Source: Verrucomicrobiales bacterium (lineage in GTDB: Bacteria; Verrucomicrobiota; Verrucomicrobiia; Verrucomicrobiales; DEV007). From it: a stretch of 6,615 bases of DNA. Location of the stretch: the NCBI GenBank assembly GCA_022424805.1, contig JAKMGR010000680.1:1-6615 (forward strand), read 5' to 3'. Numbering within the stretch: position 1 is the stretch's first letter; the number at the start of each line of letters is the position of its first letter. Under the pieces are notes generated by a model that saw only the letters and a program-made list of their open reading frames with translations, made no database searches and was not told the DNA's origin. Positions 1 to 6,065 of this stretch are shown here, one piece after another. The translations under genes were made by a program, and so were the position numbers.

Positions 1-2
1 GC

Positions 3-1403
3 TCATGAATCACTTCTGTAAACGGGGTCTGGAAGTTCCCGCTTCACCTCATCTACGCGATAGCCAAAGCCGGGACCAGACAGAGTAGAGCCGTCTAGTA
101 TACCCTCTTGCCTCTTGAACAGACCAGCGTGCAATTCACGGTCGGGAGCACTGGCTTCCGGATAAAATTGCATGCCATTGGATTCCACGCCCATGATCGT
201 TCCGGCGTGCGCAGCGAGCAGAAAATGCGGGACCTGAGCGAGCATGGGATTCGTGAGATCCTGAACCATCAGCGTCATACCGTGCGCTTTGGCCCAGCAG
301 AGCGAAAGCAGGGCACCGGTCTGGGTCTTGCACGTCTTCAGCGCAACCCCGGTCCAACCGAGTTCTCTTCCGAGCCTGACAAAACTCCAATCGTGCGCGC
401 TCTCATCCATAAAAAGCGGCTTCCGAGCGCTCACGCTGCTGACATCAATGCGATTTTCTTCGAGGTCATAGGGAAATGGCTGCTCGACGTAGAGAATTTT
501 CTGGTAGGTCACCGGATCCTCATCTTTGAGCCGGTCGAGGATATCATTCACGTAAGTCGGATTGGTCACGGTGCAGTTGAAGTCAGTTGTCAGCCAGGTG
601 ACATTTTCTTCGCGCGAGATCTGCCCGATTTTCAAAAGCCGGTCGTAGTCCCAGTTTGCGTCATTCCCGCGCAGCTTGATCTTGAGACAATCGAGGCCAT
701 CTTCGCGAATCCAGTCGCGGAGTAGAACGGGGTAACCGTCGTCCGGTTCGTCACCGGTGAGATCTTCTTCGTTCAACGGATCAAGTCCTCCGACGAGATG
801 CCAGACTGGTAATTGCGTTTCGGGTTTGTCCGTAAGAAAATCGGACGGGTAGACACCTTCGAAGCTGACATGTTCGGCGGCCGGTTCGAGATACGATGCC
901 AGGTCACGGCCCATGTAGTCTGCGTTGTAGGTCTCGTAGACGGGGCAGCTGTTGAGACTTCCGTAGGCATCGTGGATCGCGATATCGAAAAGAGAAAAGC
1001 ATACCAGGGCAGCGAGATGCGGGAGTTCCGTGCCTTCCTCGCGATCGGAATTGAATTCGTCCTGCAAATCATGAAGGCGGTTTTCGATGAAATCGTGACC
1101 GACTTCGATGGCGTGTCCGGTCGATTCGAAGCTCTCCAGATCCTTCGCGATAGCGATGGAGAAATTCTTCATCGCGTCGTGGCGATTTTCGTAATCAATA
1201 GCGGCTGGCCAGACCCATCCAACCGAGAGTGGCGTTTCCCCCCAGCCTTCAGCGATGGATCCGTCATCACCCTCCACCGTGACTTTGGCTCGGGCGCAGG
1301 TAACCGAATCGAGAACCTGATTTCCGAATTTCAGGGGAACCCTCATCGTGACGGGGAGAAAGTAGAGAACAACAGAGCGAATGCGGCTGATCTGGGTGGG
1401 CAT
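3..1403 (-). CDS. Enolase-superfamily enzyme (mandelate racemase / muconate lactonizing type), substrate unknown
   Basis: This 466-residue, probably cytosolic protein has the full set of enolase-superfamily barrel residues. A Lys-x-Lys motif (K241, K243) lies at the end of strand 2. The Mg2+ ligands are D274 (TTDFN), E307 (YVEQP) and D333 (FMDES), and K356 (ALKTCK) is on strand 6. The family abstracts a proton alpha to a carboxylate to form an enolate; this Lys pattern matches the MLE/dipeptide-epimerase side more than classical mandelate racemase. Residues 1-150 are the capping domain, and the C-terminal LSGPGFGYRVDE stretch is typical of the family tail. At 466 aa it is longer than the usual 350-400, mainly through an acidic stretch at about 155-235. 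The ATG at 1403 is preferred because the first residues form the usual capping strand ending in RVPLKFG; M20 would remove it. There is no Shine-Dalgarno. It lies 94 bp downstream of pepP on the same strand, separated by a palindromic element. The substrate cannot be told from sequence. Confidence 0.88.
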   Translation of the reverse strand: MPTQISRIRSVVLYFLPVTMRVPLKFGNQVLDSVTCARAKVTVEGDDGSIAEGWGETPLSVGWVWPAAIDYENRHDAMKNFSIAIAKDLESFESTGHAIEVGHDFIENRLHDLQDEFNSDREEGTELPHLAALVCFSLFDIAIHDAYGSLNSCPVYETYNADYMGRDLASYLEPAAEHVSFEGVYPSDFLTDKPETQLPVWHLVGGLDPLNEEDLTGDEPDDGYPVLLRDWIREDGLDCLKIKLRGNDANWDYDRLLKIGQISREENVTWLTTDFNCTVTNPTYVNDILDRLKDEDPVTYQKILYVEQPFPYDLEENRIDVSSVSARKPLFMDESAHDWSFVRLGRELGWTGVALKTCKTQTGALLSLCWAKAHGMTLMVQDLTNPMLAQVPHFLLAAHAGTIMGVESNGMQFYPEASAPDRELHAGLFKRQEGILDGSTLSGPGFGYRVDEVKRELPDPVYRSDS

Positions 1404-1415
1404 GATTCTGGTTGG

Positions 1416-1486
1416 TGTAGCGGAAGATGCTAATCTTCCGAAGGGTTACAGGGGAAACGAACGGAAGATTAGCATCTTCCGCTACA
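1416..1486. repeat. REP/BIME-like palindromic element: perfect 25-bp inverted repeat of nested hairpins
   Basis: Positions 1416-1440 and 1462-1486 are perfect reverse complements (25 bp) around a 21-nt spacer. The outer ends read TGTAG and CTACA. Each arm also contains its own hairpin: CGGAAGAT, tetraloop GCTA, ATCTTCCG at 1421-1440, and the same stem with tetraloop TAGC at 1462-1481. The two tetraloops are complementary to each other. In RNA or single-stranded DNA it can therefore form either two small hairpins, possibly with kissing loops, or one long 25-bp hairpin. Two inverted REP-like units in an intergenic pocket is the BIME layout; a MITE with 25-bp ends is the alternative. I see no clear target-site duplication and no T-run beside it, so a standard intrinsic terminator is unlikely, though it could stabilise or attenuate a pepP-enolase transcript. 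Confidence 0.85.
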
Positions 1487-1497
1487 TTGAAAATGTG

Positions 1498-2820
1498 TCA
1501 TTTGCCTTCGGCCATGAGGGCTTCGATCTCATCCGCTTCGATCGGGATGTCGGCCATGAGATCAATGTTGCCGGCGGCGCGGACAATGATGTCATTTTCG
1601 AGACGAACGGCGAAGCCTTCGTCAGGTAGGTAAATTCCCGGTTCCACCGTAACGCACATATTTTCGACGAACTCTCCGGCACTCGGAGTGACATCGTGCA
1701 CGTCGATGCCGAGGCTGTGGGAGACGCCGTGCATGAAATATTTGCGGTAAAGCTTTTCTTCTTCTTTTTTTTCTTCGTCTTTGCGCTCTTCCGCAACTTC
1801 GTCCTTGTCGAGCAGACCGAGACCAATGAGTTCGTCCTCCATCGCTCGAGCGACCTCCTTGTGGTAGGTGTTTTTCATGTGCTTGCCGGGCACGACCAGC
1901 TCGTCAACGCAGAGGCGGAAAATCCGCAGTACCGCGTTATAGACGTCGCGCTGACGATCCGTGAATTTTCCGTTCACCGGAATGGTTCGAGTCAGATCGG
2001 CATTGTAGTTCGCATACTCGGCCGCGACATCCATAAGGACCATCTGACCGTCCTCGCAGCGCTGATCGTTGCTGAGATAGTGGAGGATAAAGCCGCTCTT
2101 TCCTGCAGCGATGATCGGTTCATAGGCGAAGCCGCGTGATCCATTCCGAACGAACTCGTGGAGAAATTCCGCCTCGATTTCGAATTCCATCACCCCGGGT
2201 TTCAGAAACTTGAGAACACGATCAAAGCCCTTCGCGGTGATATCACAGGCTGTCTGTAGAAGCTTGATCTCCGGCTCGGACTTTTCTGCCCGCAGCTGAT
2301 GCATGATGGGCGCAAGTCTCCCGTATTGGTGATTCGGATAGCGATCCTGGCACCAGCGACGGAAAGCATCGTCGCGAGAGTAGTCGATCGGAACACCGGC
2401 ACGGAGGTGCTCGTTGTAGTTCAGGAGGATGTGATTGAACCTCCGCGCGAGGCGGCGCAGGTAAGGTTCGAGCTCAGTCGTCCATTGCACATTTTTAATT
2501 CCAGAAACTTCCGTCGCCTGATCTTTGTCGAGCTTGTAGCCCTCCCAGATCGTAATGAGTTCCGACGTTTCGCGAACAAAGAGAATCTCGCGCATTTCCG
2601 GATCCGGGTGGTTCGGGCAGAGAATGAGGACCGTTTCTTCCTGATCGACTCCGGTAAGGTAAAACATGTCCGAGTTCTGGATGAATTTCATCGATCCATC
2701 CGCGCACCGCCAGGGAACTTCGGCTGATTGGAATATAGCAAAGGCCCCCTCGGGAATCTCCGCAGCAAGCCGGGCTCGGTTGGAAATGAAGAGACCCGTA
2801 GGAATGGTGCGGTATTTCAT
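1498..2820 (-). CDS. pepP: Xaa-Pro aminopeptidase (peptidase M24B)
   Basis: This 440-residue cytosolic metallopeptidase removes the N-terminal residue from Xaa-Pro peptides. An AMP_N-type N-terminal domain (residues 1 to about 125, with NSDMFYLTGV) precedes the creatinase-fold catalytic domain. All five metal ligands are visible, counting from the ATG at 2820: D264 (LMDVAAEY), D275 (NADLTRT), H368 (HGVSHSLG), E393 (TVEPGIY) and E408 (RLEND). H247 in ILHY is the conserved catalytic-site histidine. Length matches E. coli PepP (441 aa). A Lys/Glu-rich stretch at about 336-358 adds roughly ten residues between the second and third ligands. The reading frame also has a TTG two codons upstream (2826), but I prefer the ATG because translation from it gives the normal family N-terminus. 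There is no Shine-Dalgarno. It is divergent from the sigma-54 regulator and upstream of the enolase-superfamily gene. Confidence 0.95.
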   Translation of the reverse strand: MKYRTIPTGLFISNRARLAAEIPEGAFAIFQSAEVPWRCADGSMKFIQNSDMFYLTGVDQEETVLILCPNHPDPEMREILFVRETSELITIWEGYKLDKDQATEVSGIKNVQWTTELEPYLRRLARRFNHILLNYNEHLRAGVPIDYSRDDAFRRWCQDRYPNHQYGRLAPIMHQLRAEKSEPEIKLLQTACDITAKGFDRVLKFLKPGVMEFEIEAEFLHEFVRNGSRGFAYEPIIAAGKSGFILHYLSNDQRCEDGQMVLMDVAAEYANYNADLTRTIPVNGKFTDRQRDVYNAVLRIFRLCVDELVVPGKHMKNTYHKEVARAMEDELIGLGLLDKDEVAEERKDEEKKEEEKLYRKYFMHGVSHSLGIDVHDVTPSAGEFVENMCVTVEPGIYLPDEGFAVRLENDIIVRAAGNIDLMADIPIEADEIEALMAEGK

Positions 2821-2846
2821 AGGCAAAAATAAAGTTAAACTGGTCG

Positions 2847-2875
2847 ATTGTGGTATAGTTAGCGACTCGTATCAA
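2847..2875 (-). promoter_or_regulatory. Candidate sigma-70 promoter for pepP
   Basis: Read on the minus strand, TTGATA (5/6 to the -35 consensus) is followed after exactly 17 nt by CACAAT (4/6 to -10). This would start transcription about 20 nt upstream of the pepP ATG. It overlaps the candidate promoter of the divergent regulator, so the two could compete. It is a motif match only; nothing else proves it. Confidence 0.3.
2851..2859 (+). promoter_or_regulatory. Candidate extended -10 promoter for the sigma-54 regulator
   Basis: TGGTATAGT fits an extended -10 element (TGn followed by TATAGT, 5/6 to consensus). It would leave a 5' leader of roughly 55 nt before the ATG at 2922. No well-spaced -35 was found: TTAAAC at 2835-2840 is only 13 nt away. 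Low confidence. Confidence 0.28.
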
Positions 2876-2921
2876 ACGGCAGATTAACGAATCTCCTCCG
2901 AGCGTTGATATACAGCAATCT

Positions 2922-4328
2922 ATGGCAGACATCCAGAAGCAGACAATTGTCGTAGCAGACAATGATCCCGACTTTCTCAAGTGGGTAGAGAAACACCTTG
3001 AGGCTAAGTCTCTGGATTTTTACACAACCTCTTCGGCGGACGAGGCGCTCGAGCTTTTCAAGAAGCATGATGCCGACCTGCTGATTGCGGAGTTTCATCT
3101 GCAGCCCATCGATGGAGTCGCCTTGCTGAAAAAAGTGCGGCTCACCAAGCCGAACGCGATGGTAATTCTCAATGGCCTCGTCAACAGCACAAACGCCGTC
3201 ATTGAATCAATGCGAATCGGGGCCTTCGACGTTATGCCTCGCGAGTCGATCCACTTCGAGCTGCGTTCCGTTGCCGAGCGGGCCCTTCGATCTGCTGAGC
3301 AGATGCGTCTGGCTGAGGCCGGTAGTCACGACACGGGTGCGATTCCCACACCGCAATCCGATGACGATCTCATCATTGGCCGATCATCTGCGATGCAGGA
3401 CGTCTACAAATTGATTGGTCGGGTTGCCCGCGCCGATGCTCCCGTTCTCATCACCGGGGAAAGCGGATCCGGAAAAGAAGTTGTCTCCAACGCGATTCAC
3501 AAATTTTCCCGGCGAGCCAAGTTGGAGTATGTCGCGATCAACTGTGCTGCGATTCCCGGTAACCTTCTCGAGAGCGAGCTCTTCGGTCACGAGAAAGGTT
3601 CCTTCACCGGAGCGGTCAGCCAGCGGGTCGGTCGTTTTGAGCAATGTGACGGTGGCACTCTGTTCCTCGATGAAATCGGTGACATGCCGCTCGAAGTGCA
3701 GAGCAAATTGCTGCGCGTTCTGCAAAGCGGCGAATTTTCCCGCGTCGGCGGAAACCAGACAATGCACAGCGACGTCCGCATTCTTGCGGCGACGAACAAG
3801 CGTCTTGAGGAGGAAGTCGAGAACGGAACCTTCCGCGAAGATTTGTTCTACCGGCTCAACGTCGTGCGGATTCATATCCCGCCACTTCGTCGCCGCATCG
3901 AAGACGTGAGTTTGCTGGCTGAGTTTTTCCTCCGTAAGCAATCGGAAACGGGCAAGCATCGTGCCATGCAGTTTTCGGCTGAGGCGATAGACGCCTTAGA
4001 AAATCACACCTGGCCAGGCAACGTGCGTGAGCTCGAAAACCTCGTCGAACGTGCGTGCGTGCTCGCTTCTGGAAACGTTCTCCTGCCCAGCGATCTCCCT
4101 TTCGATGAGAAAGAAACCGAGGGCGGTAGGGAAGGGGATTCAGCAGATTCCGCAGCCCGATCTTTTCTTGCTGCGGCGGATGAAACGATCAGCGCCTTCG
4201 AGTTGGCCGGTCGCGCTCTCGTTAAGGCCGCTCTGGCCAATGCAGAGGGGGATGAAAAAGCTGCCGCAAGAGTGCTTGGAATGAAGCCAGCAGAGTGGAA
4301 ACGATTTTCCGAGACCGGAGACGAGTAA
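2922..4328 (+). CDS. NtrC-family sigma-54 activator with degenerate receiver domain
   Basis: This 468-residue regulator has a receiver domain (about 8-122), a sigma-54 AAA+ domain (about 150-390) and a Fis-like C-terminal helix-turn-helix (about 432-466). The AAA+ part is intact: Walker A GESGSGKE (179-186), sigma-54 contact loop GSFTGA (226-231), Walker B GGTLFLDE (244-251), sensor N292, arginines in FREDLFYRL, and WPGNVREL near 364. It should oligomerise and use ATP to remodel sigma-54 RNA polymerase. The receiver departs from the norm. E57 replaces the phosphoacceptor Asp (LIAEFHLQPIDG), N14 replaces one of the acidic pair (VADNDPD), N84 replaces the switch Thr/Ser, and R107 replaces the conserved Lys. 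Ordinary phosphotransfer from a histidine kinase is therefore unlikely. The second HTH helix (MKPAEWKRF) is also divergent. No Shine-Dalgarno precedes the ATG. It is divergent from pepP and convergent with a Ser/Thr kinase gene. Its targets are unknown. Confidence 0.93.
   Translation: MADIQKQTIVVADNDPDFLKWVEKHLEAKSLDFYTTSSADEALELFKKHDADLLIAEFHLQPIDGVALLKKVRLTKPNAMVILNGLVNSTNAVIESMRIGAFDVMPRESIHFELRSVAERALRSAEQMRLAEAGSHDTGAIPTPQSDDDLIIGRSSAMQDVYKLIGRVARADAPVLITGESGSGKEVVSNAIHKFSRRAKLEYVAINCAAIPGNLLESELFGHEKGSFTGAVSQRVGRFEQCDGGTLFLDEIGDMPLEVQSKLLRVLQSGEFSRVGGNQTMHSDVRILAATNKRLEEEVENGTFREDLFYRLNVVRIHIPPLRRRIEDVSLLAEFFLRKQSETGKHRAMQFSAEAIDALENHTWPGNVRELENLVERACVLASGNVLLPSDLPFDEKETEGGREGDSADSAARSFLAAADETISAFELAGRALVKAALANAEGDEKAAARVLGMKPAEWKRFSETGDE
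3952..3966 (-). promoter_or_regulatory. Sigma-54 -24/-12-like motif, antisense within the regulator gene
   Basis: On the minus strand the sequence TGGCACGATGCTTGC matches TGGCAC-N5-TTGC at every defined position, with the required GG-to-GC spacing. It lies inside the AAA+ coding part of a sigma-54 activator and would drive transcription antisense to it, starting near 3940. There is no gene on that strand immediately downstream, so it may be chance. By simple counting, a ten-base fixed match is expected about once per million positions, so a hit on either strand of this window has odds of around one in a hundred. Confidence 0.25.
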
Positions 4329-4331
4329 AGC

Positions 4332-4350
4332 ATTGGACCTCAGGTCCGAT
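4332..4350. terminator. Small dyad between convergent genes, possible bidirectional terminator
   Basis: ATTGGACC, loop TCA, GGTCCGAT forms an 8-bp stem with one G-T wobble. It begins 4 nt after the stop codon of the regulator, and the convergent kinase gene ends 27 nt further on. Position and symmetry suit a shared terminator, but no run of T follows on either strand, so it is at best a weak intrinsic terminator. Confidence 0.4.
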
Positions 4351-4376
4351 TTCGTTAGGCGATTCGAAAGCGGGGC

Positions 4377-5363
4377 CTACACCTTCGTCGATTTCTTTCT
4401 TTTCTTCTCGATCGGAATGCCCCGTCTTGGGGAATCGGATGACTCCTGTGGAGGCAGGTGGTGTCCTCCCAGTTCGATTGACGCGGTGGGATCTTCCCTC
4501 AGGCGAATTTCTTTGTCGTCCGCATCGGGGATATGAGCGAGGCGGCAGGCTTTGTCGAACATCGCGAGAGCGACGCGGCCATTCATGGGGCGGTCAACTG
4601 GATCGCGCTCCAGCAATTTCATCAACCACGCGCCAACGATTACCGGCAGATCCGAGCGAATGTTGCGGATCGGAACGACATTGTGATTCAGGTGGTTCTG
4701 CACCGTTTCCCGGATGTTGTCTCCGTGAAATGGTTTCCGCTGGGTCAGGGCAAAGTAGAGGACGCAACCAATCGAGTATAGATCGGCACGATGATCGATG
4801 GGATAACGCTCGACTTGCTCGGGAGCGATATAGTCGGCAGATCCAATCACGGCACCGCGAACATCCACGGTTTGCGCAGTAGGGAACTGCTGGAATTTGG
4901 AAACGCCAAAATCGAGAACCTTTACCTGCAGTTCACCCGATGGGAGAGGCGTCAACATGATATTGCCCGGCTTGATGTCACGATGGACAAGGCTGAGCTC
5001 ATCGGCCGCAATGATAGCAGCCAGGATCTGCCGTGTCACATCCAGGAAATCGGAATAACTCAGCGCCCCTTCACAGACGATTTGCTGCAGCGTTTCCCCC
5101 TCAATCAGTTCAAGAACTACAAATGGACCCTCGCGGTCCTCACCAAATTCAAAGAGGGAAACCACATTGGGATGTCGCAGGCGCGTCAGAGCCTGAACTT
5201 CCCGCTCCAGCCCGTAGGCGTCCGCTTCGTTCAAGCGGGTCTTTTCCAGCGGTAGCAACCTCTTGATCGCCACTTCGCGATGCAATTCGGTATCATAGGC
5301 TCGCAGGATCTCGCTGACCCCGCCTTTGCCGATTTTCTCCAGGATTTCATACCGCTTACGCAT
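4377..5363 (-). CDS. Soluble Hanks-type Ser/Thr protein kinase
   Basis: This 328-residue protein carries one complete bacterial Hanks-type kinase domain (about 5-275). Visible elements are the glycine loop IGKGGVSEI (11-19, third glycine replaced by S17), the ATP-anchoring Lys K34 in VAIK and the helix-C Glu E55. The catalytic loop is HRDIKPGN (D129, N134). The DFG is at 151-153, the activation segment GSADYIAPE at 174-182, the helix-F Asp at D194 and the conserved Arg at R258 in RDPVDRP. It should transfer phosphate from ATP to Ser/Thr. T162, T165 and S175 lie in the activation segment and could be autophosphorylated. There is no membrane segment and no PASTA, FHA or other sensor domain, only a short polar tail (276-328) ending in a basic KKRKKS cluster, so it is probably cytosolic and acts through partners. 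It converges on the sigma-54 regulator. No Shine-Dalgarno precedes the ATG. Confidence 0.95.
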   Translation of the reverse strand: MRKRYEILEKIGKGGVSEILRAYDTELHREVAIKRLLPLEKTRLNEADAYGLEREVQALTRLRHPNVVSLFEFGEDREGPFVVLELIEGETLQQIVCEGALSYSDFLDVTRQILAAIIAADELSLVHRDIKPGNIMLTPLPSGELQVKVLDFGVSKFQQFPTAQTVDVRGAVIGSADYIAPEQVERYPIDHRADLYSIGCVLYFALTQRKPFHGDNIRETVQNHLNHNVVPIRNIRSDLPVIVGAWLMKLLERDPVDRPMNGRVALAMFDKACRLAHIPDADDKEIRLREDPTASIELGGHHLPPQESSDSPRRGIPIEKKRKKSTKV

Positions 5364-5373
5364 GCAGGAAAAG

Positions 5374-5402
5374 CTTATAGATCAACTGGTTGCGCGAAGC
5401 AA
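5374..5402 (-). promoter_or_regulatory. Candidate promoter for the Ser/Thr kinase
   Basis: On the minus strand, TTGCTT (3/6 to -35) and TATAAG (5/6 to -10) are separated by exactly 17 nt. The -10 lies only 10 nt before the kinase ATG, so the transcript would be nearly leaderless, which would agree with the absence of a Shine-Dalgarno. The weak -35 keeps this tentative. Confidence 0.25.
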
Positions 5403-5405
5403 TGA

Positions 5406-5428
5406 TTTATTAAGGTTTCTTAAATAAA
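5406..5428. promoter_or_regulatory. AT-rich dyad upstream of the kinase gene
   Basis: TTTATTAAG, loop GTTT, CTTAAATAAA forms a 9-bp stem with a single bulged A. It sits just upstream of the candidate kinase promoter. It could be an operator, or part of the end of the upstream transcript. Symmetry is the only evidence. Confidence 0.25.
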
Positions 5429-5443
5429 AATCACGTGATCCTT
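5426..5443 (-). terminator. Weak terminator candidate downstream of the membrane-protein gene
   Basis: Read on the minus strand, AAGGATC, loop ACGT, GATTTTT can pair (two G-T wobbles) and runs into ATTTAAG, so a U-rich stretch ends the stem. It lies about 50 nt past the stop of the four-TM protein gene, where a terminator would be expected. The core is the palindrome ATCACGTGAT. Predicted stability is poor. Confidence 0.25.
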
Positions 5444-5491
5444 GTCGGCACCGACCACGAGCGAGTCGTCGTTTCCGACCGCGAAGTTCGG

Positions 5492-5944
5492 TCACGTGTC
5501 GACTCCAAGGCGGGTCGCAGGTTGCTCTCCAGCCGCTCGTTCGGCGTTTCGTCGATGGAGGTATCGGATGAGCAGATGGTTCCCGAAGGCTAACGGGAAC
5601 AGGGTCCAGTAAATCGGGATGAATAAGAGCCCCCACAGACAAGCGGTCATGCCCTGCAGGATGACCGCTGATGGAATCCGATTCGGGATATCTCTAGTCA
5701 AATCTGCCGCGCCGAGAAACAGCCCAAACAATGCCACTGCGATGAATGTCGATATGATTGAGGCCAGTGCGAGATACCAAACCGACTTCCGATAAGCCCA
5801 GCGGCTCAAATAGTAGACAGCGATCCCAATAAAAATGCCGGAGGGCGCGGCGAACCACGAATACGATCCTGCAAAATTCTGGGTCAGAAAGGATCCGAGA
5901 ATGCTCCAGACGAGTCCGGAGAGTGCTGATATTGCTATCGCCAT
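5492..5944 (-). CDS. Hypothetical four-TM inner-membrane protein
   Basis: I do not recognise the family of this 150-residue protein. Four hydrophobic segments are clear at about 3-22, 29-48, 55-80 and 93-120. The basic loop SRWAYRKS between segments 2 and 3 and the Arg-rich tail after segment 4 (RYLHRRNAER) predict a cytoplasmic N-terminus and C-terminus by the positive-inside rule. It has no catalytic motif and no lipobox. The ATG at 5944 is the first standard start in frame, but the ten codons before it, back to an in-frame TGA at 5975-5977, read EVGTTFGVAS and look like a continuation of the first hydrophobic helix, so the annotated N-terminus may be wrong. The gene follows the small exported protein on the same strand with a 121-nt gap and may be co-transcribed with it. 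Confidence 0.75.
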   Translation of the reverse strand: MAIAISALSGLVWSILGSFLTQNFAGSYSWFAAPSGIFIGIAVYYLSRWAYRKSVWYLALASIISTFIAVALFGLFLGAADLTRDIPNRIPSAVILQGMTACLWGLLFIPIYWTLFPLAFGNHLLIRYLHRRNAERAAGEQPATRLGVDT

Positions 5945-6065
5945 ACTTGCGACGCCGAAGGTCGTTCCGACTTCTCACTTGAGTATCTGGCAGAGCGGTA
6001 GCGGGTTGGCCAGCGCCGTCTTGTTCGCCCTTCGAGATTGCTCCTATGCGATGTCGAGAGAATCG

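Noticed and set aside
108..725. Long plus-strand open frame of about 205 codons
   Set aside because: It lies antisense to the enolase-superfamily gene, whose catalytic motifs are unmistakable. Its translation has no recognisable domain.
813..1433. Second long plus-strand frame opposite the enolase gene
   Set aside because: It is also antisense to the clear gene and runs into the palindromic element. It looks like a mirror of the coding bias of the real gene.
1416..1486. CRISPR repeat or rho-independent terminator
   Set aside because: There are only two copies and they are inverted, not directly repeated, so it is not CRISPR. No T-run follows on either strand, so it is not a standard intrinsic terminator.
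3597..3614. GSFTGA instead of GAFTGA as a possible defect of the sigma-54 activator
   Set aside because: Ser at the second position is common in functional activators of this family, so it is not evidence of lost sigma-54 contact.
3384..3959. Minus-strand frame of about 191 codons opposite the AAA+ domain
   Set aside because: It overlaps the invariant Walker and GSFTGA coding region of the regulator and has no domain of its own. The sigma-54-like motif at 3952-3966 sits at its start but does not make it a gene.
4295..4882. Plus-strand frame of 195 codons overlapping the regulator's end and the kinase gene
   Set aside because: Its translation is Arg/Ser/Gly-rich with no family resemblance and is antisense to conserved kinase motifs.
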